Shown: positions 6,967 to 14,329, counted from the stretch's first letter. The stretch: DNA of 15,063 nt from DAOTWP01 sp034435675 (GCA_034435675.1 DAOTWP010000348.1:1-15063), one strand, 5' to 3'. Translations and numbers: made by a program. The notes: generated by a model not told the origin, from the sequence alone.

Positions 6967-8031
6967 ATGCCTGTTCCAACCTTACCCGGCATCACTGCCC
7001 AGACGCTCACCAGCAGCCGCATCACCACGCGCGTGCTGTTCAGCGGACCAGATGACGGCACGCCGGTGCTGTTCCTGCATGGCAACGCCTCCTCCGCGAC
7101 CTACTGGGAGGAGATTATGCTCTCGCTGCCGGTGGGCTATCGTGGCATTGCGCCCGACCAGCGCGGCTATGGCGAGGCAGACGCCGCCGTCAAGATTGAC
7201 GCGACACGCGGCGTGGGCGACCTGAGCGATGACGCCTTCGCGCTGATGGACACGCTGGGGATTGCGGCGTTTCATGTCGTTGGGCACAGCGCGGGCGGCA
7301 GTGTCGTCTGGCGCATGATGATGGACAATTCCGCGCGCCTGATGAGCGTGACGATGGTTAACCCCGGTTCACCGTATGGCTTCGGCGGCAGCAAAGGCGC
7401 AAACGGCGAACCTGTTTACGATGACCATTCCTGCACCGGCGCGGGCATCGTCAACCCGCTGTTTGTGCAAAAGCTGGCGGCAGGCGATCGCGGCGCGGAT
7501 GATCCGCAGGCATCGCCGCGCAACGTGATGAACGCCTTCTACTGGAAACCGCCCTTCAAACCCGCCCGCGAGGAAGATCTGCTCTCGTCGCTGTTGTCTA
7601 CCCATACGGGCGAACAGGATTACCCCGGCGACCTGACCCCCGGCAAACACTGGCTGATGGTCGCGCCCGGTGTGTACGGCATGATTAACGCGCTGTCGTC
7701 CAAATATGCGGATGATGTCAAGCGGCTGTACAGCATTGACCCCAAACCGCCGGTGCTGTGGGTGCGCGGCAGCGATGACCAGATCGTCAGCGATATGTCC
7801 TTCTTTGACCTGGGCACACTGGGCAAACTCGGTTTTCTGCCCAACTACCCCGGCGAGGACGTTCACCCGCCGCAGCCGATGGTCGAGCAGACGCGCGCGG
7901 TGCTGCGCGAGTACCGCGAACACGGCGGCGAGTTTATCGAGCAGGTGATTCCTGATACCGGGCACACGCCCTATGTCGAAAAGCCGGAGCTGTTCAACCA
8001 GATCTTCCACCAGCATTTGCAGGCGGGGTGA
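6967..8031 (+). CDS. Alpha/beta-fold hydrolase, tandem paralogue 2
   Basis: A 354-residue paralogue of the preceding hydrolase with the same length and layout. Roughly three quarters of the first 50 residues are identical (both have PTLPGITAQT and TTRVLFSGPDDG). The nucleophile is S108 in GHSAGGS, the acid is probably D271 in RGSDD, and the base is H333 in DTGHTPY. The elbow differs from paralogue 1 (GHSAGG against GISMGG) and the cap at about 150-230 is the most diverged part, which suggests a different substrate. ATG 6967 has a strong AAGGAG (6953-6958) 8 bases upstream. The 100-base gap from paralogue 1 shows no clear promoter, so it is probably the last gene of the acyl-CoA synthetase unit. 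A repeat element with inverted ends follows. Confidence 0.88.
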   Translation: MPVPTLPGITAQTLTSSRITTRVLFSGPDDGTPVLFLHGNASSATYWEEIMLSLPVGYRGIAPDQRGYGEADAAVKIDATRGVGDLSDDAFALMDTLGIAAFHVVGHSAGGSVVWRMMMDNSARLMSVTMVNPGSPYGFGGSKGANGEPVYDDHSCTGAGIVNPLFVQKLAAGDRGADDPQASPRNVMNAFYWKPPFKPAREEDLLSSLLSTHTGEQDYPGDLTPGKHWLMVAPGVYGMINALSSKYADDVKRLYSIDPKPPVLWVRGSDDQIVSDMSFFDLGTLGKLGFLPNYPGEDVHPPQPMVEQTRAVLREYREHGGEFIEQVIPDTGHTPYVEKPELFNQIFHQHLQAG

Positions 8032-8055
8032 GCGCAGACCGGGATTGTTGGGTAC

Positions 8056-8214
8056 ACAAGGGGATTATGACGTTTAACAAAATAATACGGAGTGCCTCGT
8101 GGCGACGTTGGGCGCAGTATGCTGCGTCGCTACGAAAATCGTGTTGCGCAGGGGCGAGTCTCAGACCCGCCCTTCTATGTTGTATTTAAGCGTTAAAGAG
8201 GATAATCCCCTTGT
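8056..8214. mobile_element. MITE-like element 1 with ACAAGGGGATTATG inverted ends
   Basis: A 159-bp intergenic element. Its ends, 8056-8078 and 8192-8214, are inverted copies matching at 19 of 23 positions, starting ACAAGGGGATTAT. Inside are a hairpin (8113-8126, stem CGCAG/CTGCG) and a near-palindrome (8152-8172, arms GGGCGAGTCT and AGACCCGCCC). There is no coding capacity and no clear target duplication. The left 32 bases closely match the right end of element 2 at 12463-12494, showing a dispersed family. It lies between converging genes, so its hairpins might also end transcription both ways. The rest of the 234-base gap holds nothing I can name. Confidence 0.7.
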
Positions 8215-8265
8215 CCGCGCCGTTGCTACCCATGCGTCATGTGCTAGCGCAGCCGGAGCGAAGCA

Positions 8266-9471
8266 TCATTCGCCCGCTTTCCCCTGTTCACCCGCCCCTT
8301 CATTTTGTTGTTGTGGCTGCGTCGGGGGCTGCCCTGCCAGCAGCGCTGTCACCACTGCCATGAAGCGCTGGGCATTGCCCTGTGCGGAAAACTGCTGTTC
8401 CACACGCGCCCTGCCTGCCGCGCCCAACCGTGCCCGCAGCGCCGGGTCGCGCAGCAGCGTGATGATTCTGCCCGCGAACGCCGCGACATCGCCCGGCGGG
8501 CACAGATAGCCGGTTGCGCCATCCACCAGCGTTTCCCGCGGTCCGCCGTTGTTCGTGCTGACCACCGGTTTGCCGCTTGCCATCGCCTCTACATTGACCA
8601 CGCCGTAGCCCTCAAAACGTGACGGGCAGACGACGACATCCGCTGCCGCCAGCACGCGCTCCACGTCGGCGCGAAAGCCGATGTACTTCAGCCGCCGCCG
8701 CAGCAGATATTCCGTGCGGGCGCGTTCCAGCACGCGCTGCTTATAGGCGTTGTCGGCGCTGCTCTGCGCGTTTTCGCCCGCCACAATGAAGCAGGTATCG
8801 GGAAAGTGGCTGAGCACATGCAGGGCGATGTCCTGAAAAATATCGTGCCCTTTGACATCCTGAAAGCGGGCGACCATGCCGACCACGGGCGCATCCAGCG
8901 GCACACCCGCGTCGAAGCGCACCTTCACGCCGTCCACATCCGGGCGAAAGCGCTGTGTGTCTACGCCGGGGTAGAGCACTTCCACGCGCTCCGGCGGCAT
9001 AAACGGGCGCTTGCCGAGGAAACCAGCGCGGATGGCGGCAGAGTGGGCGAAGGTGTGCGCCGCCCGCCGGAAAAAGCCGCGCTGCCAGGGTTTAGGATAA
9101 AACCACCAGCCCATACACGTCCACAGGCAGGGCAGCCCGGCAGCCTGCGCGGCGGGCAGGGCAAAGGGCAGCGTGTGGTAATCGCTGTGTACGGCGGCGA
9201 TGTGTTCTTCGCGCAGCAGTGCTGCGATGGCGCGGCGAACCGGGAAGCGGGCATACAGCGCGGGCAGAAACCAGACCGACGCGCCGCGATAGTGCAGCAC
9301 ATGCACCGGGAACCCGCGCGCGCGCCACGCCGCGGCAAGCTGCCCCTCACGCGGGACGAGCAGATGCGGCGTATACTGCGCCACGTCAAGCTGGGTGGCA
9401 AGCGTCAACAGCCAGGTTTCGCCGCCACCCAGATCGCTGTAGCTGGAACAAAAGAGCAGGTGTGTGGTCAT
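8266..9471 (-). CDS. GT4-family glycosyltransferase (GT-B fold)
   Basis: A 401-residue retaining glycosyltransferase that moves a sugar from a nucleotide-sugar donor to an acceptor at the cytoplasmic membrane face, as in cell-surface glycan or glycolipid synthesis. The N-terminal domain opens with the Gly-rich loop SDLGGGETWLL (12-22). The C-terminal donor domain begins near VVGMVARFQDVKGHD, and the EX7E motif is E287 and E295 within FEGYGVVNVEA, followed by SGKPVVSTNNGGPRE. Length is normal. Residues after about 380 form a Pro/Gln/Glu-rich tail (QPPTQPQQQNEG) unlike the rest. There is no good ribosome site before ATG 9471. The gene starts 39 bases after the upstream minus-strand gene, so translation may depend on that transcript. 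Donor and acceptor are unknown. Confidence 0.9.
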   Translation of the reverse strand: MTTHLLFCSSYSDLGGGETWLLTLATQLDVAQYTPHLLVPREGQLAAAWRARGFPVHVLHYRGASVWFLPALYARFPVRRAIAALLREEHIAAVHSDYHTLPFALPAAQAAGLPCLWTCMGWWFYPKPWQRGFFRRAAHTFAHSAAIRAGFLGKRPFMPPERVEVLYPGVDTQRFRPDVDGVKVRFDAGVPLDAPVVGMVARFQDVKGHDIFQDIALHVLSHFPDTCFIVAGENAQSSADNAYKQRVLERARTEYLLRRRLKYIGFRADVERVLAAADVVVCPSRFEGYGVVNVEAMASGKPVVSTNNGGPRETLVDGATGYLCPPGDVAAFAGRIITLLRDPALRARLGAAGRARVEQQFSAQGNAQRFMAVVTALLAGQPPTQPQQQNEGAGEQGKAGE

Positions 9472-9510
9472 GCGCCGGTCATAGGGTCAGGATTGCAGCG
9501 CCCCACCCGT

Positions 9511-10593
9511 TCACGAACCTGCTTCGGGTGTTGCCTCTGCGGCAGCAGGCGCCACAGGCAGCGGCACCCCGCTGAATGTCCCGCTGACGGTGAGCGTGCT
9601 GTATGGCGCGGTCGCATCCGCCAGGGGCTGCTGTGATGGGAACGCCCGCACCGTACAGTCCGTCACGCTCAGGCTGAAGCTGCCGCGCAGCAGCCCGGCG
9701 TCCACCGCCTCAATGGTCACCTGGTTATCGCTGCCACTCAGCGCGGAACAGACCAGCACCGGCGTTCCTTCCACACCTTCCAGCGTCACCGGAATGCTGA
9801 CCAACCCGAACTCCCCGGCAGTGATGGTATACGTGCCGGGCGCATAATCGCCAGTCAGCGCCAGCGGGAGAACCACGCTTGCCCCCGGTGCCATGCCCAG
9901 AAAACGCAGCGAGGGGCGTTCACTGGCGAAAGGCACGACCACAAAACCGGGTTCCTGCGTGTACGTCACGTTTGCCTCGGCAATGGTGATGCTGAACGTG
10001 CCGGTGGTTGCCGCGCCGGGCAGCGCCGTGATAGACGCCACCACCGCGTCCGCCGTGCGTTCAATGCGGTTGCTCGACTCGCCCAGCGCAGTGACCAGAT
10101 AGAACGAGGTATCCGCTTTAACGATGTAGATGTAGCCGTTGCCGCTGAGCGTTTCTACCACAAGCTTGACCGTGGAACGCCCGCCAAGCTGCACGTCGTA
10201 TGCCTGCCCGACCAGCGATTGCTGCGTGATGAAGTTCTGCCCGATAGCCAGATAGACCTCGGTGGGGGATTGCAAATCGCCGACGACCTGCTGCGGCAGG
10301 CGCTGGATGACGATTGCCGCCTGGCTGCCGCTGAAGCGCTCACTGCCGGGAATGGACAGCAGATCGAGCGTAGTCTGGCTGTCTGCCAGCGTGATACTGC
10401 CGCTGTCTGTGCTGGCAACCCAGTTTGCGGGGTAGCGCACAACGGTTGTGATGCGCACCGTCTCGTCATAGAGCGTTGCGGTTTGGGTCAGCGAAAGGGT
10501 GTTGTTTGCATTGATGAGCAGCACCGCCCCGACCACCAGCAGCAGTGCCAGCGCCAGCAGCGGCAGAATGCGCCAAACGAGCTTCAGCTTCAT
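9511..10593 (-). CDS. Membrane-anchored extracytoplasmic protein of unknown function
   Basis: I do not recognise this 360-residue protein. Residues 8-28 are a single uncleaved-looking membrane anchor (no lipobox), and the rest is predicted outside. Two parts are visible. Residues 45-210 have a RYPANW motif (53-58) and alternating hydrophobic beta pattern that recall PsbP/Mog1-like folds (a weak resemblance). Residues 220-335 are Thr/Val/Gly-rich beta structure with C282 and C313, which could form a disulfide. The tail is Ala/Pro/Glu-rich. ATG 10593 is chosen because AAAGG is about 10 bases upstream and a good promoter starts RNA near 10621; the longer frame from 10656 would begin before that. 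It is the first gene of a pair with the glycosyltransferase and is divergent from the sulfatase-fold gene. Confidence 0.75.
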   Translation of the reverse strand: MKLKLVWRILPLLALALLLVVGAVLLINANNTLSLTQTATLYDETVRITTVVRYPANWVASTDSGSITLADSQTTLDLLSIPGSERFSGSQAAIVIQRLPQQVVGDLQSPTEVYLAIGQNFITQQSLVGQAYDVQLGGRSTVKLVVETLSGNGYIYIVKADTSFYLVTALGESSNRIERTADAVVASITALPGAATTGTFSITIAEANVTYTQEPGFVVVPFASERPSLRFLGMAPGASVVLPLALTGDYAPGTYTITAGEFGLVSIPVTLEGVEGTPVLVCSALSGSDNQVTIEAVDAGLLRGSFSLSVTDCTVRAFPSQQPLADATAPYSTLTVSGTFSGVPLPVAPAAAEATPEAGS

Positions 10594-10627
10594 AAGAAGT
10601 TTACCTTTCCGGGATGAAACGTCGCTG

Positions 10628-10656
10628 ATTGTAATGTCACGGGCAGACTGCCACAA
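10628..10656 (-). promoter_or_regulatory. Minus-strand promoter for the membrane-anchored protein and glycosyltransferase
   Basis: Read on the minus strand, TTGTGG (10656-10651), a 17-base spacer and TACAAT (10633-10628). RNA would begin near 10621, leaving about 28 bases before ATG 10593 and matching the ribosome site there. Confidence 0.55.
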
Positions 10657-10686
10657 GGTTGCATTCGGGGTGAGAACAACGGACTG

Positions 10687-10715
10687 TTGTCCCTAATGAG
10701 GGGCGGTGCTATCAT
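10687..10715 (+). promoter_or_regulatory. Plus-strand promoter for the sulfatase-fold gene
   Basis: TTGTCC (10687-10692), a 17-base spacer and TATCAT (10710-10715) with a TGC extended -10 just before it. The expected start is near 10722, about 66 bases before ATG 10788. It lies 30 bases from the -35 of the opposing promoter, so one regulator could act on both. Confidence 0.6.
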
Positions 10716-10787
10716 CAACATATTGTCTGCTGAGGCACGGTCTGCGCTGCGCCTCCGCCTGTACCACCATTCCAGGACTGCCTGTTT

Positions 10788-12347
10788 ATGCCCACACGTC
10801 CCAATATCCTGTTCATTGTGCTGGATACGCTGCGCCGTGATCGCCTGTCCATCTACGGGCACGCACGCGAAACATCGCCAGAGTTTGACGCTTTTGCCGC
10901 GCAGGCGACGCTGTTCGAGCGCGCCGTTGCCCCCGCGCAGTGGACCATTCCCTCGCATGCTTCGATGTTTACCGGGCTGCCCGCCAGCACACACGGCGTC
11001 ACCGAGGCGAGTTCGCAGCTTTCCGGCTTGTATCCCACACTGGCGGAAATTCTTCAGGTCGCGGGCTACAAGACTGCTGCCTTCTGCAACAATCCGCTGC
11101 TGGGCACGCTCAATCATGGTTTGCAGCGTGGATTCAGCGAATTCTACAACTACGCTGGCGCAGCCACCAACCGCCCGCGCGACATGCACCGCAGCCGGGC
11201 ACGCCGGGCAGCAGAGGCACAGTTCCGCCGGGCAGCGATGCGCGTGCAGAACGAATTCGCCAACAATGACTGGCTGTTCCGCATGGCGCTCAACCCGCTG
11301 TTTACGCCGCTGTGGACGCGCTGGGCAAACTTCAAAGGCAGCACCGAGTTCACGATTGACGATGTGATTGCCTACTGGAGCACACATGCCGGCGCGGCAG
11401 TGGGCGGGCAAAAGCAGCAGCCATTGTTCGCTTTCGTCAACCTGATGGGATCGCACCTGCCCTACCGCCCGCCGCAGGGGTATCTGGACAGATTCGCGCC
11501 GGAAACGCGCAAAGACCGCCGCGCCGAGGCGTTCATGCGCCGCTTCAACACCGATTCGGCACGCTGGGCAAGCCCGCCGGACGAGCCGTTTGCCGACTGG
11601 GAGCAGCGCACGCTGTACGATTACTACGATGCGGAAATCGCCTATCAGGACGCGCATCTGGGGCGGCTGCTGCGCTATCTGCGGGCAAGCGGTGCGCTGG
11701 AAAACACGCTGGTGATCATCTGCTCTGATCATGGCGAAGGGCACGGCGATCACCAGTTCTTTGGGCATGGGTTCGTCGTTTATCAGGAACTGGTGCATGT
11801 GCCGCTGGCGATTCATTACCCGGCGCTGTTCCCGCTGGAAACGCGCATCCGCACGAACATCAGCACGCGCCGTCTGTTCCATACCGTGCTGCAAGCCGCC
11901 CAGCTCAAGCCGCCGCTGGACGAAGCAGACCCCAACGCCGATGTCGCCGGGCTGTCGCTGGTCAGCGCTGCCGGTGCAGTGGACGGCGAACAGGGCATCG
12001 CCTTTGCCGAGGCATTCCCGCCGCAAACCTTTCTGAATGTGCTCAAACACCGCAGCCCGGCGCTGATTGACACACTCAAGCTGCGCCAGGTGCGGCGCGG
12101 CGTTTACGCGGGCGATCATAAGCTGGCAGTGGTTGGCGCGCACCCGGAAGCGCTGTTTGACATCGCCGCCGACCCGCTGGAAGTGCGCGATATTGCCCCG
12201 GCGCACCTGCCGCTGGTGACGCACCTGCAAACCCGCCTGAACGAGTTCGTGCTGGCATCGGAGGGGCGGCGGGCAGACGCGCCGCTGACCACCGATATTG
12301 ACGACAGCGTGGCGGACAATCTGCGCGCCCTGGGCTATATTGACTGA
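10788..12347 (+). CDS. Sulfatase-fold metalloenzyme with Thr nucleophile (alkaline phosphatase superfamily)
   Basis: A 519-residue cytoplasmic protein (no signal peptide) of the sulfatase / alkaline phosphatase superfamily, which cleaves sulfate or phosphate esters with two metal ions. Metal-binding D13 and D18 lie in LDTLRRD near the N-terminus, and D314 and H315 in SDHGEGHGDH. The nucleophile region reads QWTIPSHASMFTG, with T53 where true sulfatases have the Cys (or Ser) of C/S-X-P-S-R that becomes formylglycine, and H57 in place of Arg. This suggests a phosphodiesterase, phosphomutase or phosphoglycerol-transferase-like chemistry instead of sulfate hydrolysis. It lacks the membrane spans of LtaS enzymes. 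AGGA (10774-10777) is 10 bases upstream of the start. It is divergent from the glycosyltransferase pair, so a role on surface glycans is possible but unproven. Confidence 0.85.
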   Translation: MPTRPNILFIVLDTLRRDRLSIYGHARETSPEFDAFAAQATLFERAVAPAQWTIPSHASMFTGLPASTHGVTEASSQLSGLYPTLAEILQVAGYKTAAFCNNPLLGTLNHGLQRGFSEFYNYAGAATNRPRDMHRSRARRAAEAQFRRAAMRVQNEFANNDWLFRMALNPLFTPLWTRWANFKGSTEFTIDDVIAYWSTHAGAAVGGQKQQPLFAFVNLMGSHLPYRPPQGYLDRFAPETRKDRRAEAFMRRFNTDSARWASPPDEPFADWEQRTLYDYYDAEIAYQDAHLGRLLRYLRASGALENTLVIICSDHGEGHGDHQFFGHGFVVYQELVHVPLAIHYPALFPLETRIRTNISTRRLFHTVLQAAQLKPPLDEADPNADVAGLSLVSAAGAVDGEQGIAFAEAFPPQTFLNVLKHRSPALIDTLKLRQVRRGVYAGDHKLAVVGAHPEALFDIAADPLEVRDIAPAHLPLVTHLQTRLNEFVLASEGRRADAPLTTDIDDSVADNLRALGYID

Positions 12348-12376
12348 GACCCGATCCATAAAACCGGTCTTGCTGA

Positions 12377-12494
12377 ACAAGGGGATGATGCAATTCAAGA
12401 ATTTAATCGAATAACGTTTTCCGTAGGGTTGAAGCATGCTTCAACCCTACCAGCGGTAACCTGATTATTTTCTTAACGAGCATAATCCCCTTGT
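12377..12494. mobile_element. MITE-like element 2 with a perfect internal palindrome
   Basis: A 118-bp element whose 32-base ends (12377-12408 and 12463-12494) are inverted copies matching at 25 positions, beginning ACAAGGGGAT. Its right end closely matches the left end of element 1. At its centre, 12423-12450 is a perfect 28-bp palindrome with half-site GTAGGGTTGAAGCA. It has no coding capacity. It follows the sulfatase-fold gene stop by 29 bases and may also end that transcript. Confidence 0.72.
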
Positions 12495-12625
12495 CCGATT
12501 TTACTGCTAGATGCTGAATACGGGCGCGCAGTGCCAACAGGCTGACCACCACGCGATGCGACACCCTGCGCTGTATCCCTGGTTTGTGCCGGATTCTGCC
12601 CGGTGGTTGAACCCTTTTGCCCGCT

Positions 12626-12653
12626 TTGACGTACCAATAGCGCAAAGCACAAT
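12626..12653 (+). promoter_or_regulatory. Probable promoter of the small membrane protein / YjjX-type operon
   Basis: TTGACG (12626-12631), a 16-base spacer and CACAAT (12648-12653). RNA would start near 12660, about 20-27 bases before the next start codon. The stretch from 12495 to here shows no other feature. Confidence 0.4.
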
Positions 12654-12686
12654 GGTGAAAACAGGTTCCTGAGGAGATTTTTGACA

Positions 12687-13097
12687 GTGAGCGATCAATT
12701 GCGCGACATGAATAGCGCTGGCGGGGGCTGGCGCAACAGCTTCTGGCTGGGGCTGCTGGCGGTCACGGTGGCGACGTTTCTGTGTATCGGCGCGGCGACA
12801 ATTGCGCTGAATGACGCCTGTGAAAGCGCCTTTGCCAACAACATGCCGGTTTATCCCGGCGCGGAAGTGACGTTTGAGCAGCGCGGCTTTTTGCAGACGA
12901 AGGTCATCGAACTCTACACCCCCGACTCCCCGGCAGCGGTCAACAACTGGTTTGCCGGGTTTGTGGGCAGAACCACCCGCGCGGACATCGAATCGGGCAG
13001 CCGTTTTGGCACCGCATGGCGCGGCGACTACCAGATTACACCCGCCAATGACCGCCCGGCAGGCAGCTATATCCTGTTGACGTACAACTGCCCCTAA
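12687..13097 (+). CDS. Small single-pass membrane protein of unknown function
   Basis: A 136-residue protein I cannot assign to a family. Residues 18-41 form one membrane span. Residues 45-136 form a small outer domain opening with CESAFANNMPVYPGAEV, where the MPVYPGA motif stands out, and ending in LTYNCP; C45 and C135 could bond. The start is uncertain: GAGGAG (12671-12676) is 10 bases before GTG 12687 and only 4 before the in-frame TTG 12681, so GTG is preferred. The YjjX-like gene follows after 12 bases, indicating an operon, although a link in function between the two is not obvious. Confidence 0.75.
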   Translation: MSDQLRDMNSAGGGWRNSFWLGLLAVTVATFLCIGAATIALNDACESAFANNMPVYPGAEVTFEQRGFLQTKVIELYTPDSPAAVNNWFAGFVGRTTRADIESGSRFGTAWRGDYQITPANDRPAGSYILLTYNCP

Positions 13098-13109
13098 CAA
13101 AGGAATTGC

Positions 13110-13652
13110 ATGAAAACGATTATTGTGGCTTCGACCAATCCGGTCAAAATCGAGTCCGCGCGCCGGGGTTTTGAGGCGCTCTTCCCTGGCGAGTCCTTCA
13201 GCACTACAGGCGTGAACCTGCCGTCGGGCGTCAGCGACCAGCCGCACGGTGACGCCGAAACGCTGCAAGGCGCGCTCAACCGTGCCCGCGCCGCTGCCGA
13301 CCAGTACCCCAACGCGGATTTTTGTGTGGGTATTGAAGGCGGCGTGAGTGACGAAGCTGGGGTGATGATGGTCTTCGCGTGGATTGTCGTCCAGGCAGGG
13401 GCGCAGCACGGCGGGCGCACGGGCAAGGCGCGCACGGCGACGTTCTACTTGCCTGCCGAAGTTGCGCGACTGGTGCGGCAGGGGCTGGAACTGGGCGACG
13501 CCGACGACATCGTCTTTGGCAGAAGCAACAGCAAGCAGGTCAATGGCAGCATCGGGCTGCTCACCGGCGACCTGATGACGCGCGCGGATTATTACGCGCA
13601 TGCGGTGGCGCTGGCGCTGATCCCATTCAAGAACCCGGCGCTGACTTTCTGA
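13110..13652 (+). CDS. yjjX: Inosine/xanthosine triphosphatase, YjjX (DUF84) family
   Basis: A 180-residue enzyme that hydrolyses non-canonical ITP and XTP, and so helps keep deaminated purines out of nucleic acid. The family pattern is present from end to end: STNPVK (8-13), GVSDQP (40-45) with the GDAET segment after it, GIEGGV (74-79), and the closing block GSIGLLTGDLMTR (146-158) followed by DYYAHAVALALIPF. Length is the family norm. It resembles Escherichia coli YjjX more than RdgB, which has a different N-terminal signature. AAAGGA lies just upstream of ATG 13110, and the membrane protein gene ends 12 bases before, so both probably share one mRNA. Confidence 0.88.
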   Translation: MKTIIVASTNPVKIESARRGFEALFPGESFSTTGVNLPSGVSDQPHGDAETLQGALNRARAAADQYPNADFCVGIEGGVSDEAGVMMVFAWIVVQAGAQHGGRTGKARTATFYLPAEVARLVRQGLELGDADDIVFGRSNSKQVNGSIGLLTGDLMTRADYYAHAVALALIPFKNPALTF

Positions 13653-13679
13653 TTCTGGTGCAGCCAGCACAGCGCCCGC

Positions 13680-13698
13680 GCAGGGTGTGCCGCCCTGC
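13680..13698 (+). terminator. Weak hairpin after the YjjX-type gene
   Basis: GCAGGG (13680-13685) pairs with CCCTGC (13693-13698) around a 7-base loop, 28 bases after the stop. No T-run follows, so termination is only possible, not shown. Confidence 0.25.
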
Positions 13699-13798
13699 AA
13701 AACCTAACAACGTTTAGACAATTTTTACACGTATCATCTTGCGCTCGGCGGCGGTAAAGGCTTAAGCTAGTGTTGAGTCGTCCGATGTGAGGTGTCTC

Positions 13799-14014
13799 AT
13801 GCAAACGCTTAATGAAGCAGCCCCGCCTGTGCTTGTGCAAACCCCGCGTGACAAAAGCCTGTTCCTGCTGGAACTGCTCGCCGCGCTCAGCGAACTGACC
13901 GGCAACCAACTGCGCGTGTGCCTTGCCTGTGACGAAACCCCCGCGCCGGGTTATGGCGAGGGTGCGTCCGGCTTGCCCGCCAAGGCATTCGCCGAACCCA
14001 CCCTGCACGCCTGA
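13799..14014 (+). CDS. Small orphan protein, 71 residues
   Basis: An unrecognised 71-residue protein. ATG 13799 is preceded by GAGGT (13789-13793) at 5 bases, a good ribosome site; an in-frame GTG at 13787 would leave that site inside the gene. Residues 18-45 look helical (SLFLLELLAALSELTGNQLRV without a clear membrane span), then CLACDE carries two Cys three apart, and the rest is Pro/Gly/Ala-rich and probably unstructured. TATCAT at 13732-13737 could be a -10, but no proper -35 accompanies it. Coding potential is moderate, and it could be a spurious frame. It stands alone, before the repeat locus. Confidence 0.5.
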   Translation: MQTLNEAAPPVLVQTPRDKSLFLLELLAALSELTGNQLRVCLACDETPAPGYGEGASGLPAKAFAEPTLHA

Positions 14015-14232
14015 GCGCTGACTCCACTGCACCTATCGCATAATGGGCGAACCAGGGGATTAACGCCGTGTCCGGCGGGCGGCTTTGTCCTGCCAGCACC
14101 CTGGTGCACCAACAAGGTTAAGTTGACTACTCAGATACAGCCCTCACCCCCTCAATCCCGCGCTCCCCAACGCCGCTTCGCGGCTGGGCGAGGGGGAGGG
14201 AAAATCCCTGGCAATTGGGTTGCTCCCCTCTC

Positions 14233-14329
14233 CTAAGTACAACCAAATTGAAAATGTCGGATGTAGGGGCAGGTCTGAGACCTGCCCCTACGGAAAATAA
14301 TCCCGCGAGATTTCTGTGGTTGCACTTAG
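14233..14329. repeat. Middle inverted repeat with CTAAGTRCAACCA ends
   Basis: CTAAGTACAACCA (14233-14245) and TGGTTGCACTTAG (14317-14329) are inverted copies with one mismatch in 13. They bracket the central palindrome and could mark a separate insertion into an older repeat. Confidence 0.65.
14263..14291. repeat. 29-bp central palindrome of GTAGGG...CCCTAC type
   Basis: Arms GTAGGGGCAGGTCT (14263-14276) and AGACCTGCCCCTAC (14278-14291) are perfectly complementary about a single G. The same kind of sequence, degenerate, lies at 8152-8172 in element 1, and a GTAGGG...CCCTAC palindrome is in element 2. Confidence 0.85.

Noticed and set aside
10590..12437. A 615-codon open frame antisense to the sulfatase-fold gene
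   Set aside because: It has the same shadow composition, it begins inside element 2 and ends in the divergent promoter region, and the plus-strand protein has clear metal-site motifs.
14051..14075. AGGGGATTA near 14055 as a third copy of the ACAAGGGGATTATG end
   Set aside because: The match is short, the first bases differ, and no inverted partner is found nearby.
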